In this document: piece after piece, positions 4,968 to 5,641 of the stretch
How the letters are laid out: every line of letters begins with the position of its first letter
Position numbering within the stretch: position 1 is the stretch's first letter
DNA from: an uncultured Oscillibacter sp.
Lineage (GTDB): Bacteria; Bacillota; Clostridia; Oscillospirales; Oscillospiraceae
NCBI GenBank assembly: GCA_910583695.1
Contig: CAJTZL010000096.1
Location: 1 to 5,641, forward strand
Direction of reading: 5' to 3'
Length of the DNA: 5,641 nucleotides
Notes under the pieces: generated by a model
What the model was told of the DNA's origin: nothing
Databases searched by the model: none
Seen by the model: only the letters and a program-made list of their open reading frames with translations
Position numbers and translations under genes: made by a program

Positions 4968-4996
4968 ATTATAGCACGGCCCGATCCCGCAAACAA
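4968..4996 (-). promoter_or_regulatory. Sigma-A promoter (extended -10) of the unknown membrane-protein gene
   Basis: On the minus strand TTGTTT (4991-4996, three of six bases), a 17-bp spacer and a perfect TATAAT (4968-4973) are preceded by TGC, an extended -10. The start near 4961 leaves a leader of about 23 nt before the ATG at 4937 and excludes the longer frame starting at 5033. The ten bases GTGCTATAAT are identical to those in the rarA promoter. Confidence 0.85.
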
Positions 4997-5026
4997 GCCC
5001 CGCGTTCCGGCACCAATTGATCCCCC

Positions 5027-5055
5027 TGGACAACCCCCCGGCTTTCTAGTATAAT
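5027..5055 (+). promoter_or_regulatory. Sigma-A promoter upstream of galE
   Basis: TGGACA (5027-5032, five of six consensus bases) lies 17 bp before a perfect TATAAT (5050-5055). This is one of the strongest promoters in the window. Its -35 box is 30 bp from the -35 box of the divergent promoter, so the two polymerase sites stand back to back. Transcription from near 5062 gives an unusually long leader of about 140 nt before the galE start. Confidence 0.85.
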
Positions 5056-5102
5056 AAACTCAAAATCCGGACGATATTTCTAATAATCAGGACTATCCTC
5101 TC

Positions 5103-5131
5103 TTCCCATTTTCCCCCAACGAGCCTACAAT
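5103..5131 (+). promoter_or_regulatory. Possible second galE promoter
   Basis: TTCCCA (5103-5108, four of six bases), a 17-bp spacer and TACAAT (5126-5131, five of six) form a second plausible promoter within the galE leader. It would start transcription near 5138, shortening the leader to about 64 nt. It is weaker than the upstream promoter and could be chance. Confidence 0.4.
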
Positions 5132-5201
5132 AAGGCCAGATGAATCTTGAAAATATTTCACCAAAGCGGTTAATTTTCATATTTTGAAAGGAGCGGTTTT
5201 T

Positions 5202-5641
5202 ATGTCCATTCTTGTCACCGGCGGCGCGGGCTACATCGGCAGCCATACCTGCGTGGAGCTCATCCAGGCGGGCTACGAGGTCATCGTGGCGGACAACCTC
5301 TACAACTCCAGCGAGGAGGCCATCCGCCGGGTGGAGAAAATCGTGGGGAAGAAGGTCCCCTTCGTCAACGCGGAGCTCTGCGACATGGAACAGGTGGAGG
5401 CTCTCTTCGCCAATCACCCGGACATCGACTCCGTCATGCACTTCGCCGGGCTCAAAGCCGTGGGCGAGAGCGTCGCCAAGCCCCTGGAGTACTACTCCAA
5501 CAACCTCATCAGCACCCTGTACCTCCTCCAGGCCATGCGGAAACACGGCGTGAAGAACTTCGTTTTCTCCTCCTCCGCCACGGTCTACGGCGACCCCGCC
5601 ACCGTGCCCATCCGGGAGGACTTCCCCACCGGCGGCACCAC
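5202..5641 (+). CDS. galE: UDP-glucose 4-epimerase, N-terminal part (gene runs off the right edge)
   Basis: GalE interconverts UDP-glucose and UDP-galactose in the cytoplasm (Leloir pathway), and supplies UDP-galactose for surface glycans. The window holds 146 codons plus two bases of about 330-340. Seen: the NAD-binding Rossmann start VTGGAGYIGSH (residues 5-15), the acidic end of the second strand VADNLYNS (29-36), HFAGLKAVGES (80-90), the NN pair at 100-101, and SSSATVYG (123-130), whose third Ser (S125) matches the catalytic Ser of E. coli GalE. The catalytic YxxxK pair lies beyond the edge. The start is supported by AAAGGAG (5187-5193) 8 nt before the ATG. No other galactose genes are visible, so a housekeeping role in cell-surface sugar supply is as likely as galactose use. 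Other extended-SDR epimerases are possible but fit the HFAGLKAVGES segment less well. Confidence 0.95.
   Translation, partial: MSILVTGGAGYIGSHTCVELIQAGYEVIVADNLYNSSEEAIRRVEKIVGKKVPFVNAELCDMEQVEALFANHPDIDSVMHFAGLKAVGESVAKPLEYYSNNLISTLYLLQAMRKHGVKNFVFSSSATVYGDPATVPIREDFPTGGT

Noticed and set aside
4353..5033. A longer form of the unknown membrane protein starting at 5033
   Set aside because: The extra 32 residues would be encoded upstream of and across the promoter at 4968-4996, lack a ribosome site, and would hide the N-terminal membrane segment behind a Cys-rich stretch of no clear role.

Overview
The window looks like a chromosomal core region of a GC-rich Firmicute, most likely a gut Clostridium-type bacterium of the Oscillospiraceae (Flavonifractor/Lawsonibacter/Oscillibacter-like). 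Evidence for this is the AGGAGG-type ribosome sites and sigma-A promoters sitting in a roughly 60% GC background, a CIRCE/HrcA heat-shock switch, a DUF951 gene, and a clostridial form of RarA. I see no mobile element, CRISPR array, tRNA or rRNA, and nothing that suggests recent transfer. The gene order reads as short, independently transcribed units.

Layout. (1) 1-306, minus strand: the 5' end of hrcA, leaving the window on the left, with a complete control region of TTGACA-17-TAAACT followed by a perfect CIRCE operator. (2) 307-506: a GC-rich spacer without a gene. (3) 507-1717, plus strand: an extended -10 promoter drives a Crp/Fnr-family regulator and a PaaI-type hotdog thioesterase, closed by a strong hairpin terminator. 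(4) 1726-2009, minus strand: a DUF951 gene translationally coupled (ATGA) to a 31-residue membrane microprotein. (5) 2079-3011, plus strand: a free-standing protein with S1 RNA-binding domains. (6) 2992-4260, minus strand: rarA/mgsA, the replication-associated AAA+ ATPase, whose 3' end overlaps the S1 gene tail to tail by 20 bp. (7) 4353-4937, minus strand: a membrane-anchored protein of unknown function. (8) 5202-5641, plus strand: the first 146 codons of galE, divergent from the previous gene, with a consensus-like promoter and a leader of about 140 nt.

How the genes relate. HrcA represses its own operon through CIRCE. The Crp/Fnr regulator and the thioesterase are a likely two-gene operon, so the regulator may sense a thioester-related or redox signal (inference). 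DUF951 and the microprotein are made as a coupled pair. RarA (stalled replication forks) and GalE (sugar-nucleotide supply for envelope polymers) appear to be independent housekeeping genes. Three real genes were resolved by reading start regions: the two edge-truncated genes hrcA and galE, and the microprotein. Start codons of the Crp/Fnr, rarA and unknown membrane genes were moved downstream of the longest possible frame on ribosome-site and promoter evidence.

I did not find a convincing new multi-gene system. The most worthwhile leads are the DUF951/microprotein pair, the Cys/His-rich regulator paired with a thioesterase, the palindrome at the rarA transcription start, and the unknown anchored protein.
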